13,608 nt of DNA from JBBQAA01 sp038276395 (GCA_038276395.1 JBBQAA010000031.1:1-13608), one strand, 5' to 3'; counted from the stretch's first letter, positions 6,320 to 13,510 are shown. Translations and numbers: made by a program. Notes: a model not told the origin generated them from the letters alone.

Positions 6320-7318
6320 GTGAGCGCGGGGGCGGCGATCGGGCTCCTCCTCGGCGGGCTCGGGCTGAGCGTCCTCTCGAGCGTGGTCCTGGCCACCTCG
6401 CTGGACCGGGTGGGGGAGCGGCTTGGCTTCTCGGAGGGCCTGCTCGGGATCGTCACGGCGGTCGGGGCGGACGCGCCGGAGATCGCCTCGGCCTTGGCGG
6501 CGCTGGCCGCAGGGCGCCGCGACCTCGGCGTGGGCGTCGTGCTCGGCTCGAACGTCTTCAACATCGCCGCTCTCCTCGGGCTGAGCGCGGTCATCGCCGG
6601 CGGGGTGCGCATACGCCCTCGCGGGTTGCTCTTCGAAGGGGGGGTGGGCCTGGTCGCCACCGCGGTCGCCGTCGGGCTCGTGCTCGGCGCGCTCAGCGGT
6701 GGCCTCGCGCTGGCGCTGCTGCTCGTCGTCCTCGTCCCCTACGTCATCGTCTCGGCGCTCGGCCCGGGGCGGGTCAAGCGGGCGCTGCCCCCGGGGCGCG
6801 TCTCCGACTTCCTGTACCTGGCGATGAGCGCCGAGGAACAGGCCGCCCGGCCGCCCCGGCGCGCACGCCGCGCCGACCGGCACGATGTGCTCACCGTGGT
6901 CCCGGCGCTCGCCGCGGTCGTCCTCGGAAGCGTGGCCATGGTCCATGGTGCCCAGACCCTCGGCACGCGCTGGCACATCCCCGAGGTGATCGTCGGCACG
7001 CTCGTGCTCGCCACCATGACCGGCCTGCCCAACGTGCTCGCCGCGGTGCGCCTGGCCCGCGCCCGGCGCGGCTCGGCGGTGGTCAGCGAGGCGCTCAACT
7101 CCAACACGGCGAACGTGCTCGCGGGACTGTGTCTGCCCGCGCTCGTCACCGGGCTCGGCACGGCGAGCGGGCTCGTCCGGTTCGAGGCGTGGTGGCTCTT
7201 CGCGCTGACGGCCCTGACCCTGGCGCTGACCGCGTGGCGTGGCCGCCTGGAGCGGGCCGAGGGCGCGGCCATCCTCGTGCTCTACGGGGTCTTCACCGGC
7301 GTGGTGCTGCTCGCATGA
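6320..7318 (+). CDS. CaCA-family cation exchanger (second, divergent member)
   Basis: 332-residue membrane antiporter with about ten hydrophobic segments in two halves around a basic loop (residues 172-188). Alpha-1 repeat: IVTAVGADAPEI (Glu54) then VVLGSNVFNIA (residues 73-83), canonical for the sodium/calcium exchanger family. Alpha-2 repeat: VGTLVLATMTGLPNVLAAV then EALNSNTANVLAGL (residues 225-270). Here the usual PE of GTSLPE is PN (Asn238), so one of the two conserved acidic ligands is missing. GTG at 6320 starts the first hydrophobic segment; no SD or -10 is evident, so the start is moderately certain. The stop overlaps the ATG of the MFS gene by 4 bp (ATGA at 7315-7318), implying translational coupling. 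The ion specificity cannot be deduced and may be altered by the Asn. Confidence 0.85.
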   Translation: MSAGAAIGLLLGGLGLSVLSSVVLATSLDRVGERLGFSEGLLGIVTAVGADAPEIASALAALAAGRRDLGVGVVLGSNVFNIAALLGLSAVIAGGVRIRPRGLLFEGGVGLVATAVAVGLVLGALSGGLALALLLVVLVPYVIVSALGPGRVKRALPPGRVSDFLYLAMSAEEQAARPPRRARRADRHDVLTVVPALAAVVLGSVAMVHGAQTLGTRWHIPEVIVGTLVLATMTGLPNVLAAVRLARARRGSAVVSEALNSNTANVLAGLCLPALVTGLGTASGLVRFEAWWLFALTALTLALTAWRGRLERAEGAAILVLYGVFTGVVLLA

Positions 7319-8772
7319 GCGCTACGGCCACTCCGGCGGCTCGCGTCTACGCCTGGCTGACCGACGAGGACCATCCCGAGTCGATCGCCTGCGAAGACCT
7401 CCCCGCGGAGGCGTGCCGGGCCGTGCCCCGCAGCTTCCTGGCCAACGCCGGCAGCGGCGCCGCAACCAAGCTGGCCGAGCAGATCGCGAGCCCGGGCCTC
7501 GTCATCGCGCTCCTGCTCGGCACGCTCGGCGCCCCCGTGGCTCTCGTCGGTCTGCTCGAGCCGGTGCGCCGCGGGGTGGCGCTCGTGCCCCAGCTCGCCG
7601 TGTCCGGCCGGATCCGGGCCGTCGCCGTGCGCAAGCGCTTCTGGGTGGCGGCCGCCACCGTGCAGGCGATCGTGCTCGGGCTCATGGCGCTCGCCGCCGC
7701 TTCGCTGCGCGGCGCGGTGGCCGGCGTGGCCGTGGTCGGGGCGCTGGCGGTCTTCAGCCTGGCCAGCGGGGTGGGCTCGGTGGCGTTCTCCGATGTGATC
7801 GCCAAGACGATCCCAGGCGGCAAGCGCGGGCAACTGCTCGGTCTGCGGGCGGCGCTGGGCGGCGCGGCCACGATCCTCGCCGGGCTGTTCGTGCGCGCCC
7901 GGGTCGGGGACGCCGGAGGCATCGGCATCTTCGTCGTGCTGCTGCTCTGCGCGGCCGGGCTGTGGGTGCTCGCGGCCGGGCTGTTCGCGCTCGTGGGCGA
8001 GCAGCCCGGGGCCACGGAGGAGGCGACGAGCCCGCTGGCCGAGGCCCGCCGGGGCTTTCGCGAGGTCTCCCGGGTGACCGCCTTCCGGCGCTACGTGCTC
8101 GCCCGGGGACTGCTGCTCACGGTGGAGCTCGCGCTGCCGTTCTACGCCCTCTACGGCCGCCGGGTCACGGGGGGCGGGGGGGCGCTCGGCGCCTTCATCG
8201 CCGCGGTGGGGGTGGGGCAGCTCGTCGGCAGCCCGCTGTGGGGCCGCCTCGCCGACCGCACCTCGAGCCGCCGCGTCATGCTCGGCGCCGGGGCCATCGG
8301 CGTGCTCGCCGCCGCCCTCGCCCTCGTCCTCGGCCGGGCGGTCGCCGGGGTAAGCCCGTTCGTCTTCTCCGCCGTCTTCCTGCTGGCGGCGCTGGCCGAG
8401 GGCGGCGTCCGCGTCGGTCGCAAGTCCTATGTGGCCGACGGCGCTCCCCCCAACCGGCGCTCGTTCTACACGGCGACGGCCAACACCGCGACCGGTGCCG
8501 TCACGCTGGCCTTCGCGGTGCTCGGCGTCGCGGCTGAGGCGATCGGGGTGGGCGGGATCATCGTGGTGATCCTCGTTCTCGGTGCGCTGGGCGTCGCGGC
8601 GACCTGGTGGATGCCCGCGGCGGACGCGCTGTCGGGGGCGCCCCGCTGCGCGTCCGCGGCGCGGTCGCCTGACTCGCCGCCCGTAGCCTCCCCCCATGCC
8701 CGCGGCCGAGGAGCCCTCCGGCCCCGTCGTCGTCGTCCACGGCGGCGCCGCCGAGTGGTACGGCGGCACTGA
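7315..8772 (+). CDS. Major facilitator superfamily (MFS) transporter
   Basis: 485-residue membrane transporter. Residues 1-45 are a polar N-terminus (YAWLTDEDHPES...). From residue 61 on there are about ten to twelve hydrophobic helices with a central polar loop (residues 229-258). WGRLADRTSSRRVML (residues 309-323) is the MFS motif A loop at the start of the second half. The substrate is not deducible. It is coupled by ATGA overlap to the exchanger upstream. Oddity: the frame runs 77 bp into the next gene with a tail (residues 440-485) that is mostly Arg/Pro/Ser. If one extra G were present in the G-run near 8636, the protein would end VRGAVA with a stop at 8670-8672, 23 nt before the next ATG. 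Either a real overlap or a frameshift/sequencing error in that run is possible; the tail is probably not functional. Confidence 0.85.
   Translation: MSATATPAARVYAWLTDEDHPESIACEDLPAEACRAVPRSFLANAGSGAATKLAEQIASPGLVIALLLGTLGAPVALVGLLEPVRRGVALVPQLAVSGRIRAVAVRKRFWVAAATVQAIVLGLMALAAASLRGAVAGVAVVGALAVFSLASGVGSVAFSDVIAKTIPGGKRGQLLGLRAALGGAATILAGLFVRARVGDAGGIGIFVVLLLCAAGLWVLAAGLFALVGEQPGATEEATSPLAEARRGFREVSRVTAFRRYVLARGLLLTVELALPFYALYGRRVTGGGGALGAFIAAVGVGQLVGSPLWGRLADRTSSRRVMLGAGAIGVLAAALALVLGRAVAGVSPFVFSAVFLLAALAEGGVRVGRKSYVADGAPPNRRSFYTATANTATGAVTLAFAVLGVAAEAIGVGGIIVVILVLGALGVAATWWMPAADALSGAPRCASAARSPDSPPVASPHARGRGALRPRRRRPRRRRRVVRRH
8684..8689 (+). promoter_or_regulatory. Putative -10 box TAGCCT for the isoaspartyl peptidase gene
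   Basis: TAGCCT is followed by six C residues and the ATG at 8696. This matches TANNNT with leaderless spacing and supports both the start choice and an own promoter despite overlap with the MFS frame. No -35 was recognised. Confidence 0.45.
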
Positions 8773-9574
8773 GGCCGGCCGCGCGGCGTGCCGCCGCGCG
8801 GCCGAGGCCGGCGTCACGGCGCTCGTCAGCGGCCGCGGCGCGCTCGACGCCGTCATCGCCGCCGTCCGCGTCGTCGAGGACGACCCGGCGTGCAACGCGG
8901 GCACGGGCGCCGTCCTCACGAGCGCGGGCACGCTCGAGCTCGACGCCTGCGTCATGGACGGCGCCTCGCTCGCCTCGGGCGCGATCGCCGTCCTGCCCGC
9001 CTTCCCCCACCCGATCGACATCGCCCGCGCAGTGCTCGAGGACGGCCGCTACCACCTGCTGGCCGGGGAGGGCGCCGCCGCCTTCGCGCGCCTGCGCGGG
9101 TTCCGGCCGGCGGCCCCCGAGACGATGATCACGCCCGAGCGCCTCGCCGAGATCGCGCCCGGCGGGGCCCGGCGGGAGGACGGCAACACCGTCGGCGCCG
9201 TCGCCCTCGACCGTCACGGCAACCTCGCCGCGGGCACGAGCACGGGCGGCATCTCGGGCACCGAGCCGGGCCGCGTGGGGGACGCGCCGCTCGTCGGCGC
9301 CGGCACCTACGCCGACGACACCGCCGCGTGCTCGTGCACCGGCGACGGCGAGGCCTTCGCGCGCGCGTGCACGGCGTTCTGGACGGTCGAGCAGGCCAAG
9401 CAGGGAGTGCGGGCCGCGGCGGACTTCTCGGTCGTGCGCACGCGCGATCGCTTCGGCGGCTACGGCGGGCTCATCGTGATCGATCGCGACGGCGCGGTGG
9501 GGATCGCGCGCACGGCCTCGGCCATGCCCCACGCGATCGGCCGCCCCGGGCACGAGATCGAGGACGGCGAGTGA
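8696..9574 (+). CDS. Isoaspartyl peptidase / plant-type L-asparaginase (Ntn hydrolase)
   Basis: 292-residue precursor of a Thr-dependent N-terminal nucleophile hydrolase that removes isoaspartyl residues from damaged peptides and/or hydrolyses L-asparagine. VVVVHGGA (residues 11-18) is the family start and CNAGTGAVLT (66-75) the usual N-A-G-x-G-x-V-L-T motif. GNTVGAVALD holds the nucleophile Thr165, exposed by autocleavage after Asn164. GTSTGGISG with Thr183 follows. PGRVGDAPLVGAGTYAD (191-207) holds the substrate-binding Arg193 and Asp196, and CTGDGE spans 214-219. Length and motif order fit a complete cytoplasmic enzyme; the alpha/beta linker is short (residues 140-162). The residue before Thr is Asn instead of the more usual Gly/Asp. 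The stop overlaps the next GTG start by 4 bp (GTGA). Peptidase versus asparaginase preference is not deducible. Confidence 0.92.
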   Translation: MPAAEEPSGPVVVVHGGAAEWYGGTEAGRAACRRAAEAGVTALVSGRGALDAVIAAVRVVEDDPACNAGTGAVLTSAGTLELDACVMDGASLASGAIAVLPAFPHPIDIARAVLEDGRYHLLAGEGAAAFARLRGFRPAAPETMITPERLAEIAPGGARREDGNTVGAVALDRHGNLAAGTSTGGISGTEPGRVGDAPLVGAGTYADDTAACSCTGDGEAFARACTAFWTVEQAKQGVRAAADFSVVRTRDRFGGYGGLIVIDRDGAVGIARTASAMPHAIGRPGHEIEDGE

Positions 9575-10035
9575 GCCCCGGCCCGAGCCACGCCGCCGTG
9601 CGCCCGGCGCGCGCCGAGGAGGCGGAGCAGGTCGTTCTCCTCTACGAGTGGCTGTTCGCGCCCCCCGGCTCGCAGCCCGCGGCGTGGGACCCGGAGCGCG
9701 CGACGGCCACGCTCCGCGCCCTGCCCGCCGACCCGCGCGCCGAGGTCCTCCTCGCCGAGGCGTCGGGCGAGCTCGTTGGCCTGTGCACCGTCTACCTCGA
9801 CATCGCCTCGGTGCGTTTCGGGCAGCGCGCGTGGGTCGAGGACCTCGCCGTCCACCCCGAGCACCGCTCCGCCCGGATCGGCAAGGCGCTCCTCGATACG
9901 GCCAAGGCGTGGGCGCGGGAGCGCGGCGCGACGCACCTGGAGCTCGACTCCGGCCCGACCCGCGCGGACGCCCATCGCTTCTATCACCGCGAGGGGCCGA
10001 GCTGGACCTCGACCTCGTTCGCTTGGGCGCTGTAG
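9571..10035 (+). CDS. GNAT-family N-acetyltransferase
   Basis: 154-residue cytoplasmic acetyltransferase of the GCN5-related fold. VRPARAEEAEQV (residues 10-21) is the first strand/helix. VGLCTVYLD (69-77) is the central strand. WVEDLAVHPEHRSARIGKAL is motif A, with the acetyl-CoA phosphate loop at residues 99-107 (RSARIGKAL, a slightly altered RxxGxG/A). HLELDSGPTRADAHRFYHRE is motif B, ending in the typical A-x-x-F-Y-x-x-x-G. The substrate is unknown. The GTG start overlaps the peptidase stop (GTGA), so the two are probably co-translated; an acetyltransferase tied to an isoaspartyl peptidase might act on peptides or small amines, but this is only context. Confidence 0.88.
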   Translation: MSPGPSHAAVRPARAEEAEQVVLLYEWLFAPPGSQPAAWDPERATATLRALPADPRAEVLLAEASGELVGLCTVYLDIASVRFGQRAWVEDLAVHPEHRSARIGKALLDTAKAWARERGATHLELDSGPTRADAHRFYHREGPSWTSTSFAWAL

Positions 10036-10066
10036 CCGTACCCTTTCCTTCACGGTAGAGCAAGCC

Positions 10067-10227
10067 GTGCCGCGGATCTCGCGCAAGAGCCAGATCACGC
10101 TCCCCGTCGAGGCCCTGGCTCGGGCCGGGCTGAAAGCCGGTGACGAGGTGACGATCGGCGCGGAGGGCCCGACGTGGTCATCGTGCGCCGTGCCGCGCGG
10201 AGCGCGCGTGAGCGGCTGCGTCCTTGA
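10067..10227 (+). pseudogene. VapB-like AbrB/SpoVT-type antitoxin, frameshifted
   Basis: From GTG at 10067 the sequence reads PRISRKSQITLPVEALARAG, LKAGDEVTIGAEG, a complete swapped-hairpin AbrB/SpoVT DNA-binding domain of the kind that heads VapB antitoxins. The following beta strand (DVVIVRRAARSARERLRP, stop at 10225-10227) is one frame off, so one base was gained or lost near 10165-10170 (GGAGGGCCCG). The antitoxin normally neutralises the PIN toxin encoded next and represses the operon. As it stands, the frame instead runs straight into the toxin reading (stop at 10504), giving an antitoxin-toxin chimera of about 145 residues that is unlikely to fold. A possible -10 is TACCCT (10039-10044), giving a short leader. 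Confidence 0.65.
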
Positions 10228-10520
10228 CACCGATGTCGAGATCGCCGCGCTCGACCAAGCCGATGCGCATCACGACGTGCGCGATGCGGGCACGTTGCGC
10301 GCTGCGGTGGGCGCGCTCGAGGCGCTCGGGGTCGAGCTGCACACGCCGACCGCGCCGATCGCCCGTGACACGGCGGCTGCGTGCGCTGGACATCTCCCTG
10401 GGCCACGGTTTCGCCTTGGCTACGGCGCGGGCGCTCGACGCGACCGTCGCCTCGTTCGATCGGCGCGTCCGCCGCGCGCTCCCGCCGGCGAAGATTCAGC
10501 TTGAACCGGCGTTCGGCTGA
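10214..10520 (+). pseudogene. VapC-like PIN-domain toxin, frameshifted and shortened
   Basis: The start VLDTDVEIAALDQADAHHD is read in the antitoxin frame (from about 10218); its first Asp (LDTD) is the PIN-domain metal ligand. ALGVELHTPTAPIARDTAAA follows in the same frame. The end, LDISLGHGFALATARALDAT then VASFDRRVRR, lies one frame on (stop at 10520) and is the C-terminal PIN part with the last conserved Asp (ASFD). The whole is about 100 residues, against about 130 for a complete VapC, so the middle with the conserved Glu is probably deleted. PIN toxins are Mg2+-dependent RNases; this one is surely dead. It ends 1 nt before the stop of the convergent acyltransferase gene. Confidence 0.65.
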
Positions 10521-10521
10521 C

Positions 10522-12012
10522 TCAGGTCCGCGCGCCCGCCGGCTCCGCGGCGATCGCGTCCTGCAGCACCGCCAGCTCGCCGATCACGTCGTCGAGCATC
10601 TCCCAAGGATCCTCGAGCTGGTCGCGGCAGGCGACGATCCCGAAGTCCAGGTGGTCGCGGTAGCTCATCACCGTGATGTTGAGCCCGACGCCGTCGGCGA
10701 TCGCCGAGACCGGGTAGTGGTGGTGGAGCTCGGCGCCCGCGATGTAGAGCGGCTGCGAGGAGCCCGGCACGTTCGAGATCGTGACGTTCATCGGCGGGCG
10801 GAAGGGCCGGCGCGCGGTCAGCTCCGTCGTCACCCGCGCGGCGCGCGCGTGGATGGCCGGCGGGATGAACTCCGAGACGTCCTGCATGAGCGAGGCGGGC
10901 GTCGCCCGGTGGCGCTCCTTGGCCGCGCGGAGGATCTCGTGGCAGCGCTCGACTCTGGTGATCGCGTCCGGCTCGACGGTCGGGATCGGCACCGTCATGA
11001 CCGACACGCGGTTGCCGAAGGTCCCCTCCTCGTCCTTCTTGCGCACCGACACCGGGACCATCGCCACGAGGCACGTGTCCGGCAGCTCGCCCCGGCGGTC
11101 GAGCCAGGCGCGCAGGCCGCCCGTGCACATGGCCACCACGGCGTCGTTGACGGTCACGCCGAGGGCGTTCTTGACCTCCTTGACCTCGGCCAGCGAGCAG
11201 GACCCGATCGCCACCCGGCGATGGGGGGTGATCGTGCTCGAGAACCGGGTGCGCGGGGCGCGGGCGGAGGAGCGCTCGAGTACGCGGCCGTCGCGCCCGC
11301 GCGTCTCCGAGCGCGCGACCCACTCGGCCACGCCGCGCAGGACCCCGACGCCGGGGACGTCGCGCACGCCCGGGATGTCGTCGAGGTTCGGCAGCGTGCT
11401 CGGCAGCGCCCGCAGCGCCCGCAGCGGCTGGCCGGGCAGCGAGACGATCCCGCGCGCGAGCATCTCGACCGCGCTCGGCGGCGGGCCTCCCTGCTCGGGC
11501 TCGGGCGGCGGGCCCGAGGGCTTCGCGCGTTCGGGCTCCTGGTCGAGCAGGATCCCGAGGATCTCGCCCCCGGAGACGCCGTCGACGGCCGAGTGGTGGA
11601 CCTTTGTGAGCAGCGCGACCCGACCCTGCTCGAGACCGGAGATCACGTAGAGCTCCCACAGCGGGCGCTTGCGGTCGAGCTGGCGAGCGATCAACCGCTC
11701 GACCTGGCGGGCGAGCTGCTCGCGATCGCCCGGCGCGGGCAGCGCCAGCTCGCGCACGTGGTAGTCGAGGTCGAACTCGGGATCGTCGATCCAGAAGGGA
11801 CGGTCGAGCCCGAAGGGGATCGTCTGCAGGCGCCAGCGAAAGGGGGGGAGCAGGTGCAGGCGCTCGGCGATCAGGTCGCGCACGCGCTCGCGGGTCAGCT
11901 CGCCTCCCGGCGCGGTCGACGGGTCGTAGACCGCGAGGCCCGAAACGTGTCCGTAGGCGCGCCCGTTCTCGAGCGCGAGGAACTGCGTGTCAAGCGCGGT
12001 CAGCTGCCGCAT
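10522..12012 (-). CDS. Wax ester synthase / diacylglycerol O-acyltransferase (WS/DGAT) family
   Basis: 496-residue acyl-CoA-dependent acyltransferase that esterifies diacylglycerol or long-chain alcohols for storage lipid (triacylglycerol/wax ester) formation, typical of actinobacteria; usually membrane-associated without a transmembrane helix. The catalytic motif HHxxxDG is seen as VHHSAVDGVSGG (His139, His140, Asp144, Gly145). PLWELYVISGL (117-127) is the PLW motif and VNDAVVAMC the ND motif. The C-terminal WS_DGAT_C domain includes NVTISNVPGSSQPLYIAGAE. LTALDTQFLALE at the N-terminus is the usual start. A Pro/Glu-rich linker sits at residues 160-182. ATG at 12012 has a strong AGGAGGGG about 9 nt upstream. 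It is transcribed divergently from the M29 peptidase and convergently with the toxin relic. Substrate preference is not visible. Confidence 0.93.
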   Translation of the reverse strand: MRQLTALDTQFLALENGRAYGHVSGLAVYDPSTAPGGELTRERVRDLIAERLHLLPPFRWRLQTIPFGLDRPFWIDDPEFDLDYHVRELALPAPGDREQLARQVERLIARQLDRKRPLWELYVISGLEQGRVALLTKVHHSAVDGVSGGEILGILLDQEPERAKPSGPPPEPEQGGPPPSAVEMLARGIVSLPGQPLRALRALPSTLPNLDDIPGVRDVPGVGVLRGVAEWVARSETRGRDGRVLERSSARAPRTRFSSTITPHRRVAIGSCSLAEVKEVKNALGVTVNDAVVAMCTGGLRAWLDRRGELPDTCLVAMVPVSVRKKDEEGTFGNRVSVMTVPIPTVEPDAITRVERCHEILRAAKERHRATPASLMQDVSEFIPPAIHARAARVTTELTARRPFRPPMNVTISNVPGSSQPLYIAGAELHHHYPVSAIADGVGLNITVMSYRDHLDFGIVACRDQLEDPWEMLDDVIGELAVLQDAIAAEPAGART

Positions 12013-12064
12013 GTCTGTCTCCCCTCCTGGAGGACTCCCTCGTGGAGCGTTCCCCGGATGCCCC

Positions 12065-12071
12065 TACGGTA
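12065..12071. promoter_or_regulatory. Overlapping divergent -10 boxes (TACGGTA) between acyltransferase and aminopeptidase genes
   Basis: TACGGT (12065-12070) on the plus strand lies 8 nt before the ATG at 12079. Read on the minus strand, the same bases (12066-12071) give TACCGT, which would place the acyltransferase transcript start around 12058-12060, leaving a leader of about 45 nt with its Shine-Dalgarno. Both fit TANNNT. A shared near-symmetrical -10 would let polymerase start in either direction. No clear -35 was seen. Confidence 0.45.
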
Positions 12072-12078
12072 CGCGCCG

Positions 12079-13278
12079 ATGGACACCACGACCCTCGACC
12101 GCCTCGCCGAGCTCATCGTCGCCTACGGCGCGAACGTGCAGCCCGGCCAGATCGTGTCCCTGGGCTCGGATCTCGGCAAGGAGGACCTCACCCGCCGGGT
12201 GGTGGCGAGCGCCTACCGCCACGGAGCGAAGTTCGTCGACGTCGTCTACCAGGACCCGTACATCAAGCGGATCCGCTCGCTGGAGGCGGAGGAGGAGACA
12301 CTGCCCTTCGTGCCGAGCTGGTACCGGGAGCGGATGCTGGCGATCGGCGAGCAGCACTGCGCCATGATCCGGCTCGAGGGCGCCACCGAGCCGGACATCC
12401 TCGCCGACCTCGACCCGGCGCGTGTCGCGCTCGACCACCTTCCGCGGCTCAAGGAGTCCTTCCAGGTCGTCGCCGACCAGACGACGAATTGGACGGTCGC
12501 GCCCTGCCCCAACCCCGGGTGGGCGCGCAAGGTCTTCCCAGACCTGGGGGAGGAGGAGGCGCTCGCTGCGCTGTGGGCCGACATGATCCACATCCTGCGG
12601 CTCGACGAGGAGGACGCCGTCGCCGCCTGGGAGAAACGCAACGAGCTGCTCGTGGCCAAGGCCGCGGCCGTCCAGGAGCGGAGCTTCGACGGGCTGCGCT
12701 TCCGCGGCCCGGGCACGGACCTCACCGTCGGCCTCTTCCCCTCCTCCCGCTGGATCTCGGCCGGACTTGAGAACGCCGACGGCATCCGCCACGCGGCCAA
12801 CGTCCCCTCGGAGGAGATGTTCACGACGCCCGATCCCGCGCGCGTCGACGGCCACGTCGCCGCGACCAGGCCGCTGCTGCTCCAGGGCACCGTCATCGAG
12901 GGGATTCGCGTGCGCTTCGAGGCCGGGCGCGCCGTGCAGATCGACGCCGAGGTCGGCGCCGAGGTACTGCGGCGCGCGGTCGAGAAGGACGACGGCGCCT
13001 CGCGGATCGGCGAGGTCGCGCTCGTCGACGGCTCGGGCCGGATCGGGCCGATGGGGAGGATCTACTTCGACACGCTGATCGACGAGAACGCTGCCAGCCA
13101 CCTAGCCCTCGGCGCCGCCTACCCCTTCGCGGTCGGCGACGACGCCGACCGGGAGCGCGCGAACGTCTCCGAGACCCACGTCGACTTCATGATCGGATCG
13201 CCCGAGGTGGAGGTCGACGGCCTGGCCGCCGACGGCGCCGCGACGCCGCTGCTGCGCGGAGGCGCCTGGCAGGTGTAG
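12079..13278 (+). CDS. M29-family metallo-aminopeptidase (thermophilic metalloprotease/AmpS type)
   Basis: 399-residue cytosolic dinuclear-metal aminopeptidase that removes N-terminal residues from peptides. Two-domain layout: N-terminal Rossmann-like part (residues 1-185, e.g. VQPGQIVSLGSDL, GAKFVDVVYQDP) and C-terminal catalytic part. The metal ligand set of the family is present: NVPSEEMFTTP (Glu246), IGEVALVDGSG (Glu312), ASHLALGAAYPFA (His341, with the active-site Tyr348) and ETHVDFMIGSPEVEVDG (His367, Asp369). Length is normal. ATG at 12079 is preferred because TACGGT stands 8 nt before it (leaderless). An in-frame ATG at 12058 (seven residues earlier) has only a weak GGAG. Followed by GC hairpins. 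The substrate spectrum in this family is broad. Confidence 0.93.
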   Translation: MDTTTLDRLAELIVAYGANVQPGQIVSLGSDLGKEDLTRRVVASAYRHGAKFVDVVYQDPYIKRIRSLEAEEETLPFVPSWYRERMLAIGEQHCAMIRLEGATEPDILADLDPARVALDHLPRLKESFQVVADQTTNWTVAPCPNPGWARKVFPDLGEEEALAALWADMIHILRLDEEDAVAAWEKRNELLVAKAAAVQERSFDGLRFRGPGTDLTVGLFPSSRWISAGLENADGIRHAANVPSEEMFTTPDPARVDGHVAATRPLLLQGTVIEGIRVRFEAGRAVQIDAEVGAEVLRRAVEKDDGASRIGEVALVDGSGRIGPMGRIYFDTLIDENAASHLALGAAYPFAVGDDADRERANVSETHVDFMIGSPEVEVDGLAADGAATPLLRGGAWQV

Positions 13279-13289
13279 TCGGCGGCGGG

Positions 13290-13310
13290 CCCGGCGCCGC
13301 GGGCGCCGGG
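13290..13310 (+). terminator. GC hairpin 11 nt after the aminopeptidase stop
   Basis: CCCGGCGCC (13290-13298), loop GCG, GGCGCCGGG (13302-13310) is a perfect 9-bp stem. There is no T-tract, so this is either a non-canonical high-GC terminator or an RNA-stabilising stem. The motif GGGCGCCGGGTA recurs at 13351-13362. Confidence 0.5.
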
Positions 13311-13363
13311 TAGGGCGCCGGGCTCGCTCGGGAAGGAAGGACGGGTCGGCGGGCGCCGGGTAT

Positions 13364-13391
13364 GCGGGGCCCCGGGCGCCCGGGGCCCCGC
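13364..13391. terminator. Perfect 28-bp palindrome, probable bidirectional terminator or element end
   Basis: GCGGGGCCCCGGGC (13364-13377) is followed immediately by its exact reverse complement (13378-13391). The stem has no loop and is entirely G/C. Lying between convergent genes, it can stop transcription from both sides. It abuts the left arm of the inverted repeat starting at 13391, so it could instead belong to that element. It lacks a T-rich tail. Confidence 0.5.
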
Positions 13392-13503
13392 GTCGCTTTG
13401 TCGCATACGCGTGGCCGCAGGACGCCGGTGCGACAAATCGGTCGTGGAGCGACCGTTTCGTAGCAGTCGCGGCTCTCCGGCGCGCGAATGCGACAAAGCG
13501 ACG
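13391..13503. repeat. 113-bp segment bounded by 16-bp perfect inverted repeats
   Basis: CGTCGCTTTGTCGCAT (13391-13406) is exactly inverted as ATGCGACAAAGCGACG (13488-13503). With one mismatch the arms extend to 21 bp (13391-13411 and 13483-13503). A third copy of GCGACAAA lies inside (13430-13437), next to an internal hairpin CGGTCG-TGGAG-CGACCG. The right arm begins 7 bp after recognisable YCII-gene coding sequence ends. It may be a small non-autonomous element (MITE/REP-like) or a structured intergenic RNA. No coding capacity is seen. Confidence 0.55.
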
Positions 13504-13510
13504 TCCGGCG

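Noticed and set aside
6005..6976. Minus-strand protein containing GEGFEPSV
   Set aside because: Antisense of the half tRNA-Ser and of the exchanger gene; the same class of artefact.
7282..9021. 579-codon minus-strand open frame opposite the MFS transporter and peptidase
   Set aside because: Shadow of two recognisable plus-strand genes; no motif.
8558..10063. 501-codon minus-strand open frame opposite the peptidase and acetyltransferase
   Set aside because: Arg/Ala/Gly-rich antisense product with no family resemblance; both plus-strand genes are certain.
10381..12078. Upstream extension of the aminopeptidase frame by over 500 codons
   Set aside because: It is antisense to the WS/DGAT gene; the aminopeptidase family starts at MDTTTLDRLAELIVAYG with its own -10 box.
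13391..13503. CRISPR-like array from the repeated GCGACAAA
   Set aside because: Only three short copies in mixed orientation with unequal spacing; no regular repeat-spacer pattern.
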